Below the pieces are notes generated by a model. The model was given only the letters and a program-made list of their open reading frames with translations, had not been told where the DNA came from and did no database searches. 64,000 bases of DNA from Ectopseudomonas composti (GTDB taxonomy: Bacteria; Pseudomonadota; Gammaproteobacteria; Pseudomonadales; Pseudomonadaceae). Within the stretch, counting starts at the first letter, position 1. Every line of letters begins with the position of its first letter. A program made the position numbers and the translations under genes. The stretch spans positions 1 through 64,000 of the forward strand of contig NZ_FOWP01000019.1 of NCBI RefSeq assembly GCF_900115475.1, in the 5' to 3' direction. Of this stretch, positions 43,296 through 51,687 are shown in pieces.

Positions 43296-43823
43296 GTGAC
43301 CGATCACCCCAACCAGGTTCCCGCCGAATACGTACCGCCCTCGGTGTGGCGCAATCCCTGGCATTTCATCGCCTTCGGCTTCGGTTCCGGCACACTGCCC
43401 AAGGCACCGGGCACCTGGGGCTCGCTGGTCGCGCTGCCATTCATTCCACTGTGGCAGATGCTGCCGGATTGGGGCTACTGGCTGTTGCTCGGGGTCACCA
43501 TGCTGTTCGGCTTCTGGTTGTGCGGCAAGGTCGCCGACGATCTGCGCGTGCATGATCACGAAGGCATCGTCTGGGATGAAATGGTCGGCATGTGGATCAC
43601 CCTGTGGCTGGTGCCCGAGGGGTGGGTCTGGTTGCTGCTAGGCTTTCTCATGTTCCGTCTGTTCGACATCGTCAAACCCTGGCCAATTCGCTGGATCGAT
43701 CGCCACGTACATGGCGGTGTCGGCATCATGCTCGATGACATCATCGCTGGGGTCTTCGCCTGGCTGGCCATGCAGGGGCTGGTCTGGGGCTGGGCCAACT
43801 ACGGAGCCGGGCTGGGTTTCTAA
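43296..43823 (+). CDS. pgpA: Phosphatidylglycerophosphatase A
   Basis: 175 aa inner-membrane enzyme that makes phosphatidylglycerol by dephosphorylating PGP. GFGSGTLPKAPGTWGSLVAL and the DEMVGMWITLW motif (active-site acidic residues) are visible with about four membrane segments. GTG at 43296 after GACGGAG is preferred over the GTG two codons earlier. Conserved thiL-pgpA order. Confidence 0.94.
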   Translation: MTDHPNQVPAEYVPPSVWRNPWHFIAFGFGSGTLPKAPGTWGSLVALPFIPLWQMLPDWGYWLLLGVTMLFGFWLCGKVADDLRVHDHEGIVWDEMVGMWITLWLVPEGWVWLLLGFLMFRLFDIVKPWPIRWIDRHVHGGVGIMLDDIIAGVFAWLAMQGLVWGWANYGAGLGF

Positions 43824-43832
43824 GGAGTGGGC

Positions 43833-44567
43833 ATGCGCATGAGGCAAGTCTGGCTAGGCGCGCTGCTGATGCTGTGCACCCTGGTCGGTGCTCAGGCCAA
43901 GAGCGAGCTGCCAGGGGAGATACGTCTGGCCAGTGAGGTCTGGGAGGCCTATACCGAAACCGATGGTACCGGCCTGGGCTGGGACGTCATGCGCAAGGTG
44001 TTCGAGCCTGCGGGTGTCCGCCTGAGTATCCACAGCGTGCCTTATACCCGCTCCGTCGGCCTGGTGCAGCGCGGCGAGGCCGATGCCTGGGTCGGCTCCT
44101 ATCGTGACGAGGTAGAGGGGCAGGTGTTTTACCCCAGGCATCACTATGATCGTGATCAGATCGTCGCACTTGGCCTCAAGGGCAAACCGGCGCCGACCCT
44201 GGACAGCCTGGGCAAGTACCGGCTGGTTTGGGTGCGAGGCTACGGCTACGACGAATATTTGCCGAATGTGCACGACTACCGGGAAGTGCAGCGGCGGAGC
44301 GGTATCCTTGGCATGCTCGATCTGGGGCACGCGGACTTCTATATCGATGCCCGTCCCGAGGTCGATTACGTATTGGGCCAGACCAGCAAGCCGCAGCAAT
44401 ACCGGATGACGGACCTGACGCAATTGCCGCTCTATCTCGGTTTTGCCGATACGCCACGTGGGCATGTTCTGGCCGAGCTCTTCGATCGGCGCATGACGCA
44501 ACTGATTGCCAGCGGTGAGCTGCGGCCGATCTTCGCTCACTGGCAGCAGCCCTATCCCTTCGACTGA
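43833..44567 (+). CDS. Periplasmic solute-binding (SBP_bac_3-like) protein
   Basis: 244 aa with signal peptide (about 1-23, ending LVGAQA-K). The fold resembles family-3 solute-binding proteins, with EIRLASEVWEAYTETDGTGL at the mature start and RGEADAWVGSYRDEVEG in the first lobe. No ABC permease follows, so it may act alone, for example as a sensor domain or a stand-alone binding protein. AAGGAG lies 5 bases before the ATG at 43833. The ligand is unknown. Confidence 0.75.
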   Translation: MRMRQVWLGALLMLCTLVGAQAKSELPGEIRLASEVWEAYTETDGTGLGWDVMRKVFEPAGVRLSIHSVPYTRSVGLVQRGEADAWVGSYRDEVEGQVFYPRHHYDRDQIVALGLKGKPAPTLDSLGKYRLVWVRGYGYDEYLPNVHDYREVQRRSGILGMLDLGHADFYIDARPEVDYVLGQTSKPQQYRMTDLTQLPLYLGFADTPRGHVLAELFDRRMTQLIASGELRPIFAHWQQPYPFD

Positions 44568-44585
44568 GCCGGGAGGCCGTCATAC

Positions 44586-45230
44586 ATGCAGCTTCGTCAC
44601 TGTCTCGCCACGCTGGCGCTGTTGTGTTCGAGCCTTTCCTGGGCCGCTTCTCAGGTGCAGGTGGTCGGCCTGTTCCCGGGTGCCGCGGTGGTCAATGTCG
44701 ACGGCCAGCGCAAGCTGGTTCGTGTGGGCTCCACCGGTCCCGGTGGAGTGCAGGTAGTCAGCGTCGATAAGCAGGGCGCGGTGCTGCGTGTCGATGGCGT
44801 CGAGCGCGTGTACCCGCTGAGCCGGGAATACAGTGCCGGGTTTGCCGAACCACAGAAGAAGCGCCTGAGCATCGCCAAGGGGCCTGGTGGTCACTACTGG
44901 ATCACCGGTTCGGTCAACGGCCAAAGCGTGCCGTTTCTGGTGGACACTGGTGCCACCTCGGTTGCCCTCAATGAAGCCCAGGCGCGCCGCCTGAACATCG
45001 ACTTTCGCGTCAGTGGGCAGCCGCTCACGGTCAGCACAGCCAGTGGCACGGCGCGGGGTTGGCGGGTCAGCCTGGATCGGGTCAAGGTCGGTGATATCGA
45101 GGTGCTTGGCGTCGAGGCTGTGGTGCTGGAAGGCGGCGCGCCCGCCGAAGCTTTGCTCGGCATGAGCTTCATGAGTCGCGTGGGCTGGCGCGAGGAGCAG
45201 GGGATGCTAGTGCTCGAGTCCAAGCTATGA
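44586..45230 (+). CDS. Retropepsin-like aspartic protease (TIGR02281 type)
   Basis: 214 aa, signal peptide about 1-20 (ending WAAS). N-terminal half is a small beta domain; the protease part (about 95-214) holds the active-site motif VPFLVDTGATSVALN with Asp120-Thr-Gly and AEALLGMSFMSRVGW. Family members are clan AA bacterial retropepsins, usually dimeric, of unclear substrate. It follows the binding-protein gene by 18 bp and may be cotranscribed. Confidence 0.85.
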   Translation: MQLRHCLATLALLCSSLSWAASQVQVVGLFPGAAVVNVDGQRKLVRVGSTGPGGVQVVSVDKQGAVLRVDGVERVYPLSREYSAGFAEPQKKRLSIAKGPGGHYWITGSVNGQSVPFLVDTGATSVALNEAQARRLNIDFRVSGQPLTVSTASGTARGWRVSLDRVKVGDIEVLGVEAVVLEGGAPAEALLGMSFMSRVGWREEQGMLVLESKL

Positions 45231-45233
45231 GAA

Positions 45234-45435
45234 TCAGCCCAAAGTCTGCTGCGCGTCGGCACTGCCGCGTTAGAAGCAGGCTGGAGCGCCAGCCCGGTCG
45301 GAGGCCGTTTGCGGCCAACGTGCTTCAGCGCGGCCCCAGAGGGGCGAGCGAGGCGAGTACTGCTCATTTACAATCGGTAGACTCCGCTTCCTCGCCTACT
45401 TCTGCCTTGCATTGCTCTAGCCCGAGAGACTTTGA
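45234..45435. repeat. About 200-bp dispersed element between protease gene and ribA
   Basis: Within the 328-bp gene-free stretch, the left edge (ATCAGCCCAAAGTCT, about 45234) and right edge (AGACTTTGAACTAATTCTGA, about 45429-45448) are related as imperfect inverted repeats, and the interior (GCTCATTTACAATC, GACTCCGCTTCCTCGCCTAC) resembles part of the MITE-like insert at 32068. It looks like a non-coding mobile repeat; boundaries are approximate. Confidence 0.5.
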
Positions 45436-45512
45436 ACTAATTCTGATCGTGCTCATTGACCGTTTCGATACTGATGATCGGCAATTCTGACTGACCCGCC
45501 AGTGGGGGCTGC

Positions 45513-45521
45513 TGATACAAT
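45513..45521 (+). promoter_or_regulatory. Extended -10 promoter before ribA
   Basis: TGATACAAT forms an extended -10 (TGN-TACAAT), 5 of 6 to consensus, 38 bp before the ribA start. The -35 region is poor. Confidence 0.45.
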
Positions 45522-45558
45522 GCCGGCCCTGTTTCGTACTCATTGCTAGGAGTATCCG

Positions 45559-46179
45559 GTGTCCGTCGTGTTCGTCGCCGCCTCCCAACTGCCCACGCCC
45601 TTCGGCGTGTTCATCATGCATGGCTTCCTCGATGAGGCCACCGGCAAGGAACACGTCGCCCTGACCTTCGGCAACGTCGCCGACGGTGCCCCGGTGCTTG
45701 GGCGCCTGCACTCCGAATGCCTGACCGGCGACGCCTTGTTCAGCCTGCGTTGCGACTGTGGTGCGCAGCTGCAGGCCGCGCTTCAGGCCATCGCCAACGA
45801 AGGCCGTGGCGTGCTGCTGTACCTGCGTCAGGAGGGCCGTGGCATTGGCCTGTTGAACAAGATCCGCGCCTACGAACTGCAGGACGGCGGTGCCGATACC
45901 GTGGAAGCCAACGAGCGTCTGGGTTTCGGCGCCGACCAGCGTGATTACGCGATCTGCCTGCCCATGCTCGAACACCTGGGTATCAAGAGCCTCCAGCTGA
46001 TGACCAATAACCCGCGCAAGGTAAAAGCCCTGGGCGACATGGGCATCGTTGTGGACCATCGTGTGCCGCTGCAGATTGCGCACAACCCCTACAACAAGCG
46101 CTACCTCGCCACCAAGGCCGGCAAGCTCGGCCATATGTTGGGCAACCAGCATCAGGGCGAGACCGAGGAAAGCCTGTGA
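45559..46179 (+). CDS. ribA: GTP cyclohydrolase II
   Basis: 206 aa, first committed step of riboflavin synthesis from GTP. The zinc cysteines Cys54, Cys65 and Cys67 are complete (HSECLTGDALFSLRCDCGAQ), and YLRQEGRGIGLLNKI with NPRKVKAL are present. GTG start with AGGAG upstream. It supplies the activity missing from the RibBA-type protein at 39935. Overlaps the next gene by 4 bp. Confidence 0.97.
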   Translation: MSVVFVAASQLPTPFGVFIMHGFLDEATGKEHVALTFGNVADGAPVLGRLHSECLTGDALFSLRCDCGAQLQAALQAIANEGRGVLLYLRQEGRGIGLLNKIRAYELQDGGADTVEANERLGFGADQRDYAICLPMLEHLGIKSLQLMTNNPRKVKALGDMGIVVDHRVPLQIAHNPYNKRYLATKAGKLGHMLGNQHQGETEESL

Positions 46180-46589
46180 CCCGAGGCCAGGTAAAGCGTC
46201 GCCTGGCGCTGGCCTGGTGGCGCCAGCTGGGTGTGGCGCTGGCGCCGTTGCTCGTGTTCAACCTGCTGTTCGGCGGTGGCGGCACCACGGTGCTGACCAT
46301 GCCGCTGTTCATCGCCGGCCTGGCCTCGATGTTCGTCAGCCTGCCGTTATTCTCCGCCTACAAGCGCGCGCTGATCGCCACCGAAAAAGCACTCGACAGC
46401 GACGATGAACCTGCGGCCTGGCTGGAGCTGGATCGTGTACGTCTGCGCGCCTTGCTCGGTGCTGCGCTGCCTGCGTGGATTGCTGCGTTGGCAGTCCTCG
46501 CCGGCCTTGAGGCGATCCCGCTGGTATTGCTGGCGCTATCGTCCATCGTGCTGCACAGCCTCTACCGCATACCCCGCCAGTTGGGCTGA
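46176..46589 (+). CDS. Small inner-membrane protein, unknown function
   Basis: 137 aa with about four hydrophobic stretches (LGVALAPLLVFNLLFGGGGT, MPLFIAGLASMFVSLPLFSA, LLGAALPAWIAALAVLAGLE, and PLVLLALSSIVLHSLYRIPR). A short polar loop joins TM2 and TM3. Overlaps ribA (ATGA) and shares one base with the BtuF-like gene. I do not recognise the family. Cotranscription with the binding-protein gene suggests a link to cobalamin uptake or ribA, but this is inference. Confidence 0.7.
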   Translation: MTRGQVKRRLALAWWRQLGVALAPLLVFNLLFGGGGTTVLTMPLFIAGLASMFVSLPLFSAYKRALIATEKALDSDDEPAAWLELDRVRLRALLGAALPAWIAALAVLAGLEAIPLVLLALSSIVLHSLYRIPRQLG

Positions 46590-47383
46590 TGCGCACGCTG
46601 CTGTTCGTGCTCTGCCTGCTGGCGCTACCGCTGCCAGCCGCCGAGCGGGTAATCAGTCTGGCACCTTCACTCAGCGAAATCATGCTCGACCTGGATGCGG
46701 CCGACCTGTTGGTCGGTGTGCTCGAAGGGGATGAGCGTCCCGCCGCGCTGGCGCATCTGCCTACTGTCGGTCGTTATGGCCAACTGGAGTTCGAGCGCCT
46801 GTTGCAGCTGGCGCCGGATCTGATCCTTATCGCGCCCGGTAGCGTGCCGCCGGCGCAACAGGCGCAGTTGCAGCGTTTCGGCATCGACCTGTTGATCGTC
46901 CAGCCGCAGCGCCTCGATCAGATGGGCGAGGCCTTCGTGCGCATTGGTCAGCGAATTGGCCGGGCAGAGCAGGGCGAGCGGCTGGCAGCCGAGTTTTGGG
47001 CTGATCTGGAGGCGCTGCGTCAGCGCTATCGGCGTGAGCAGCCGCTGACGGTGTTTTATCAGATCTGGCATCAACCGCTTTACACCATCGGTGGCGAGCA
47101 GCTGATCGGCGATGCCTTGCAGGTGTGCGGCGCGCGCAACCTGTTCGAAGATCTGCGGCAGCCGGCACCGCAGGTCAGTGTCGAAGCGGTGCTGGCGCGT
47201 GACCCGGACGTGATTCTCGGCGGCAGCAATGCCGAACTGAGCGCCTGGCAAGCCTGGCCGCAGTTGCATGCAGTACGTACGGGCCAGGTCTGGGCGGTGC
47301 CGAACAAGGGCTTGGAACGGCCTAGCCGGCAGATGTTGGGGGCTATCGAACAGCTCTGTGAGCTGATGAAGGCTGCGCGATAG
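46589..47383 (+). CDS. btuF: Cobalamin-binding periplasmic protein (BtuF-like)
   Basis: 264 aa, signal peptide about 1-18 (LPLPAA-ER). Type III solute-binding fold: ERVISLAPSLSEIMLDLDA, then DLLVGVLEGDERP and PDLILIAPGSVPPAQQ; the second lobe has TVFYQIWHQPLYTIGGEQLI. Similar to BtuF. The BtuCD permease is not in the window. Convergent with btuB (75-bp gap), which is cobalamin-riboswitch controlled, so a B12 role is likely. Confidence 0.85.
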   Translation: MRTLLFVLCLLALPLPAAERVISLAPSLSEIMLDLDAADLLVGVLEGDERPAALAHLPTVGRYGQLEFERLLQLAPDLILIAPGSVPPAQQAQLQRFGIDLLIVQPQRLDQMGEAFVRIGQRIGRAEQGERLAAEFWADLEALRQRYRREQPLTVFYQIWHQPLYTIGGEQLIGDALQVCGARNLFEDLRQPAPQVSVEAVLARDPDVILGGSNAELSAWQAWPQLHAVRTGQVWAVPNKGLERPSRQMLGAIEQLCELMKAAR

Positions 47384-47458
47384 CCGGGTGGGGCGTTACG
47401 CGCGACTTGGGCGGCGTCGCGATACCCTCCGCGATACGGCCACTAGGACGCACCGGCA

Positions 47459-49345
47459 TCAGAGTTGGGGCGTCCAGGTCAGCGAGAGCAGGGCGCTGCG
47501 GCCTTCCTCGCGGTAGCCGTAATAACTCACGCTGCTGAAGAACGGATCATCCGGTCGGCTGTAAAGGGCCTGGGAATAGTCCTTGTCCAGCAGGTTGTCG
47601 ACCTTGACCTGCCAAAGCAGTTCCTCGTCCATCTGCCAGCTAACGCGTGCGCCCAGCAGGCCGTAGCCGGCGATCTCGCGGTTGTTGGCGGCATCATCGT
47701 AGCGGCCGGAGAGCGCCTGCCAGGTCATGCCGGCGGCGAATGCGCCGAACTGACGATCCAGGTCTAGGCTCAGGCTGCGTTTGGCGCGGCGCGGCAGGAC
47801 ATGGCCGCTATTGCGGTCACGCGGGTCGAGTAGGCTGGCGCCGAGGGTCGCCTGCCAGCCCAGCAGTTCGCGTTCGACACTCAATTCCAGGCCCTGCAGG
47901 CGCGCCTTGTTGACGTTCATGGGCGTGCTGAAGAAGGTCACCGGGTCGCTGACCACGGTGATCAGGTCCTCAACCTCGGTACGGTAGGCCGACAGGCTCC
48001 AGCGCGTATCCATGTGATCACCGCGCAGTTGCGCCTCGTAGGTCTTCGAGCGCTCCGGGGCAAGATCCGGGTTACCGCCATAGAACGAACTGGTCGGGAA
48101 GTAGAGGTCGTTGAAGGTCGGCGCATGGAAGCCCTCGCCATAGCTCAGCACTAGCTCCAGGCGCTCGGCCAGGTCCAGACTCAGCGCAGCATTCCAGGTG
48201 TTCTCACTGCCGAACTGCTGGTTGTCGTCGTGGCGCAAGCCCAGCTCGGTGGCGAAACCGTTGCCACGATAGCGGTGTTGGACGAAAGCTGCCCGGTTCC
48301 AGCGTTCGCTGCGGCTGAAGTCGCTGTCGCTGCCAAGGCGGTCCTCGTACCAATCGAGGCCGAGCAGCAACTGGTGAGCATCGCCTAGTCGCAGGGTGTT
48401 GATCCAGCCGGCGCTGTCGCGGTACGTGTTGTAGACGTAGTTGTTGTCGGCATTCAGTGGGTCGCGGTTTTCGCTCTTGTCCTCGCTATGACCAAGCTCC
48501 AGGCGGCTGCTCCAGCCGTCGGCGAGTTGCGCCTCGAGATGTCCGGCGATGCTGGAGACGCTGAAGCGTTCGCTGGGGTTGCCCGGATCGAAGCTGAACA
48601 GGTCGTCGTACTCACTCTCACCACGTTGCTCGAGGAGGCTCAGGCCTCCCTTGAGACGGTCGCTGAAGTGATGCTCAAGGCTTAGGTTGAAGGCCTTACG
48701 GCGTATGCCATCGTGGTCGTTGTCGTAACCACGACCATCTTGGGAGCGGTCGAATCCGGCGCGTTCGACTAGGCTTGCGCCGAGGTCGAATCGGGTGCGC
48801 TGGTCACCGCCAGACAGGCCTAGGCTACGCTCGAAGGTCTGTTGGCTACCGGCGGCCAGGCGTAGGCGCGGCTGCAGGCCATCCTCGCCGCGCCGGGTGA
48901 AGATCTGGACCACCCCGCCAATAGCATCGGAGCCGTAAAGCGCCGAGCGGGCGCCGCGCACGACCTCGATACGCTCGATCTGATCGGGGCTGAGAAATTC
49001 CAGACGGGCCAGGCCGCTGGCGGCAGCATTCAGACGTACGCCATCTACCAGCACCAGGGTCTGGTTGGCATTGGCGCCACGTAGTAACAGGCTGGTGAGG
49101 CTGCCGCGACCGCCGTTCTGCACGATAGACACACCGGGCACGCGGCTGAGCAGGTCGGGCACGCTGCTGACCTGCAGACGTTCGATGTCGTCCCGTTCGA
49201 ACACCGTGGTAGCCGCGGTAGCTTGCGCTTGCGGTTCGGCCAGGCGTCCGGAGGTGACGACCAGCGGCTCGGCCACGTAAGGTTCGGCAGCCAGCGAAAG
49301 ACCTGGCATGACGGCGATGGCCAGGGCCAGACGGGACAGTTTCAT
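47459..49345 (-). CDS. btuB: TonB-dependent vitamin B12 receptor BtuB
   Basis: 628 aa outer-membrane receptor. Signal peptide about 1-19, TonB box in EPLVVTSGRL, plug domain (about 30-150; ERDDIERLQVSSVPDLLSRV and LLLRGANANQTLVLVDGVRL, a strong plug motif), then a 22-strand barrel. It ends LSLTWTPQL, with no terminal aromatic residue. A cobalamin riboswitch precedes it. It should be energised by TonB; the TonB2 set at 28964 is one candidate. Confidence 0.95.
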   Translation of the reverse strand: MKLSRLALAIAVMPGLSLAAEPYVAEPLVVTSGRLAEPQAQATAATTVFERDDIERLQVSSVPDLLSRVPGVSIVQNGGRGSLTSLLLRGANANQTLVLVDGVRLNAAASGLARLEFLSPDQIERIEVVRGARSALYGSDAIGGVVQIFTRRGEDGLQPRLRLAAGSQQTFERSLGLSGGDQRTRFDLGASLVERAGFDRSQDGRGYDNDHDGIRRKAFNLSLEHHFSDRLKGGLSLLEQRGESEYDDLFSFDPGNPSERFSVSSIAGHLEAQLADGWSSRLELGHSEDKSENRDPLNADNNYVYNTYRDSAGWINTLRLGDAHQLLLGLDWYEDRLGSDSDFSRSERWNRAAFVQHRYRGNGFATELGLRHDDNQQFGSENTWNAALSLDLAERLELVLSYGEGFHAPTFNDLYFPTSSFYGGNPDLAPERSKTYEAQLRGDHMDTRWSLSAYRTEVEDLITVVSDPVTFFSTPMNVNKARLQGLELSVERELLGWQATLGASLLDPRDRNSGHVLPRRAKRSLSLDLDRQFGAFAAGMTWQALSGRYDDAANNREIAGYGLLGARVSWQMDEELLWQVKVDNLLDKDYSQALYSRPDDPFFSSVSYYGYREEGRSALLSLTWTPQL

Positions 49346-49434
49346 TATTGTTTCCTCAAAGGTCGGCAGACTTTCGAGGAGGGCAGGAGCAAGCGCGCAG
49401 GGCGACGCTTGACCGTGCTGCCCTCCGCAACACC

Positions 49435-49625
49435 AGTCGCACCGCCTTGGCCGGTCTCCGGGCTCTCGACCCGCGTCCGCCTTCCCAGGCAGGGCCCAGT
49501 GGCTGTTGGACGTGGCGCACGCTCAGCGCGTGCAGTCGATTACCGTTGCGGGGGCAGCGTCGGGATTGCTCGCTTCGAGCGCACCGACTTCCCGTTTAAC
49601 ACTGCTTGCGCAGCGCACCCTGGCG
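49435..49625 (-). ncRNA. Cobalamin (B12) riboswitch upstream of btuB
   Basis: On the reverse strand the conserved blocks follow in order: AACGGGAAGTCGGTGCG (about 49598-49582), GACGCTGCCCCCGCAACGGT (the B12-box core, about 49559-49540), CCACTGGGCCCTGCCTGGGA, AGGCGG and CGAGAGCCCGGAGACCGGCC (about 49470-49451). It fills the gene-free stretch 49346-49709. A GGAGGGCA/TGCCCTCC stem at 49378-49426 downstream may be the switch helix. Repression of btuB by adenosylcobalamin is expected. Confidence 0.95.
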
Positions 49626-49709
49626 GAACATTAATGGCGCGCACCTTAGTGCGCGCGCATATGAATCACAAGCAAGCGCCGCTCATTTAGCGATGAGCGG
49701 GCTTCATGC

Positions 49710-51605
49710 TCAGGCCTGTAGCAGACTCAGGCGCTCACGAACCGCGCGTTCGATACCGGCTTCGTCGAGGCCGCATTCGGCGAGCATCTGGGTGGGTTTG
49801 GCGTGCTCGACGTAGTAGTCGGGCAGGCCGAGGTGCAGCATTGGCACCTGGCGGTTCTCGGCGGCGAAAAATTCGCTGACCGCGCTGCCGGCGCCGCCCA
49901 TGATGCTGTTTTCCTCGATGGTCACCAGCAGCGCGTGGCTGCTTGCCAGTTCGCGCAGCAGGGCTTCGTCCAGCGGTTTGACGAAGCGCATGTTGACCAC
50001 CGTGGCGTCCAGAGTTTCACCGACGCGCAGGGCCTCGGCCAGTTGCACGCCGAAAGCCAGCAGGGCGACGCCCTTGCCTTGGCGGCGCACCACTGCCTTG
50101 CCGATCTCCAGCGGCTCCAGGCCAGCATCGAGCGGCGCGTTGGGGCCGGTGCCGCGCGGGTAGCGCACGGCGGCCGGGCCGTCGAACAGGTGGCCGGTGG
50201 TGAGCATGCGGCGCAGCTCGTTCTCGTCGCTCGGGGTCATCACCAGCATGCCGGGAATGCAACGCAGGTAGGACAGGTCGAAGCTGCCGGCGTGGGTCGG
50301 GCCGTCTTCGCCGACCAGGCCGGCACGGTCGATGGCGAACAGCACATCGAGGTGCTGCACGGCCACGTCGTGGATCAGTTGGTCATAGGCGCGCTGGAGG
50401 AAGGTGGAGTAGATCGCCACCACCGGTTTGGCGCCTTCGCAGGCCATGCCGGCGGCCAGGGTCACGGCGTGCTGCTCGGCAATGGCGACGTCGAAGTAGC
50501 GCTCGGGGAAGCGCTCGCTGAAATCCACCAGGTCCGAGCCTTCCTTCATCGCCGGGGTGATGCCGACCAGGCGCGTGTCCTGCTCGGCCATGTCGCACAG
50601 CCACTGGCCGAACACGTTGGAGTATTTCGGGCCGCTGGGCTTCTTGGGTGCAGCCACAGGCGTTACCGGCTCCAGCTTGGTGATGGCGTGGTAGCCGATC
50701 GGGTCGACCTCGGCCGGGGCGAAGCCCTTGCCCTTCTTGGTCACCACATGCAGGAACTGCGGGCCGTCCAGATCGCGCATATTGCGCAATGTGGCCAGCA
50801 GGGTGGGTAGGTCGTGGCCGTCGATGGGGCCGACGTAGTTCCAGCCCAGCTCCTCGAACAGGGTGCCGGGCACCAGCATGCCCTTGGCGTGCTCCTCGAC
50901 CTTGCGAGCGATTTCCCAGGCGCCGGGCAGGCGCGAGAGGATCTTCTTGCTGCCCTCGCGCATGCTGGCGTAGGTGCGGCTGGAGATGATCTTGGCCAGG
51001 TAGTTGGACAGGCCGCCGACATTCTTGGAGATCGACATGTCGTTGTCGTTGAGGATCACCAACATGTTGGCGCCGACGTCGGTGGCGTGGTTGAGCGCTT
51101 CGAAGGCCATGCCGGCGGTCAGTGCGCCGTCGCCGATCACCGCCACGCTCTTGCGCTTCTCGCCTTTCAGACGGGCGGCGATGGCCATGCCCAGTGCTGC
51201 GCTGATGCTGGTGCTGGAGTGGCCGACGCCGAAGGTGTCGTATTCACTCTCGCTGCGGCGCGGGAAGGCGGCCAGGCCGTCCTTCTGGCGCAGGCTGCCC
51301 ATGCGCTCGCGACGACCGGTGAGGATCTTGTGCGGGTAGGCCTGGTGGCCGACGTCCCACACCAGGCGGTCATCGGGGGTGTCGAAGACGTAGTGCAGGG
51401 CGATGGTCAGCTCGATCACGCCGAGGCCGGCACCGAAGTGCCCGCCGCTCTGGCCAACGCTGTAGAGCAGGTATTGGCGCAGTTCGTCAGCGAGGGTTTC
51501 CAGGTCCGCTTCGGCCAGGCGGCGCAGTTCGTCGGGCGTGTTGGCGCTGTCGAGCAGCGGCGTCAACGGGCGCTCGCGGGGGATCTCGTGGAAAGTGGTC
51601 GGCAT
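49710..51605 (-). CDS. dxs: 1-deoxy-D-xylulose-5-phosphate synthase
   Basis: 631 aa, thiamine-diphosphate enzyme for the first step of the MEP isoprenoid pathway. Seen: the TPP-binding region GDGALTAGMAFEALNHATDV with ILNDN, the transketolase middle domain (EDGPTHAGSFDLSYLRCIPG) and C-terminal domain with IEENSIMGGAGSAVSEF. P. aeruginosa places it directly after ispA; here three other genes lie between. 82 bp separate it from the upstream hydrolase gene. Confidence 0.97.
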   Translation of the reverse strand: MPTTFHEIPRERPLTPLLDSANTPDELRRLAEADLETLADELRQYLLYSVGQSGGHFGAGLGVIELTIALHYVFDTPDDRLVWDVGHQAYPHKILTGRRERMGSLRQKDGLAAFPRRSESEYDTFGVGHSSTSISAALGMAIAARLKGEKRKSVAVIGDGALTAGMAFEALNHATDVGANMLVILNDNDMSISKNVGGLSNYLAKIISSRTYASMREGSKKILSRLPGAWEIARKVEEHAKGMLVPGTLFEELGWNYVGPIDGHDLPTLLATLRNMRDLDGPQFLHVVTKKGKGFAPAEVDPIGYHAITKLEPVTPVAAPKKPSGPKYSNVFGQWLCDMAEQDTRLVGITPAMKEGSDLVDFSERFPERYFDVAIAEQHAVTLAAGMACEGAKPVVAIYSTFLQRAYDQLIHDVAVQHLDVLFAIDRAGLVGEDGPTHAGSFDLSYLRCIPGMLVMTPSDENELRRMLTTGHLFDGPAAVRYPRGTGPNAPLDAGLEPLEIGKAVVRRQGKGVALLAFGVQLAEALRVGETLDATVVNMRFVKPLDEALLRELASSHALLVTIEENSIMGGAGSAVSEFFAAENRQVPMLHLGLPDYYVEHAKPTQMLAECGLDEAGIERAVRERLSLLQA

Positions 51606-51687
51606 CAGGCGAATCGTTATAGGTGTAAAAGATGCGGCAGTTTACCTGATGCCAGGAAAACAGCCCAATCTGCTGTCCATTTCGCGG

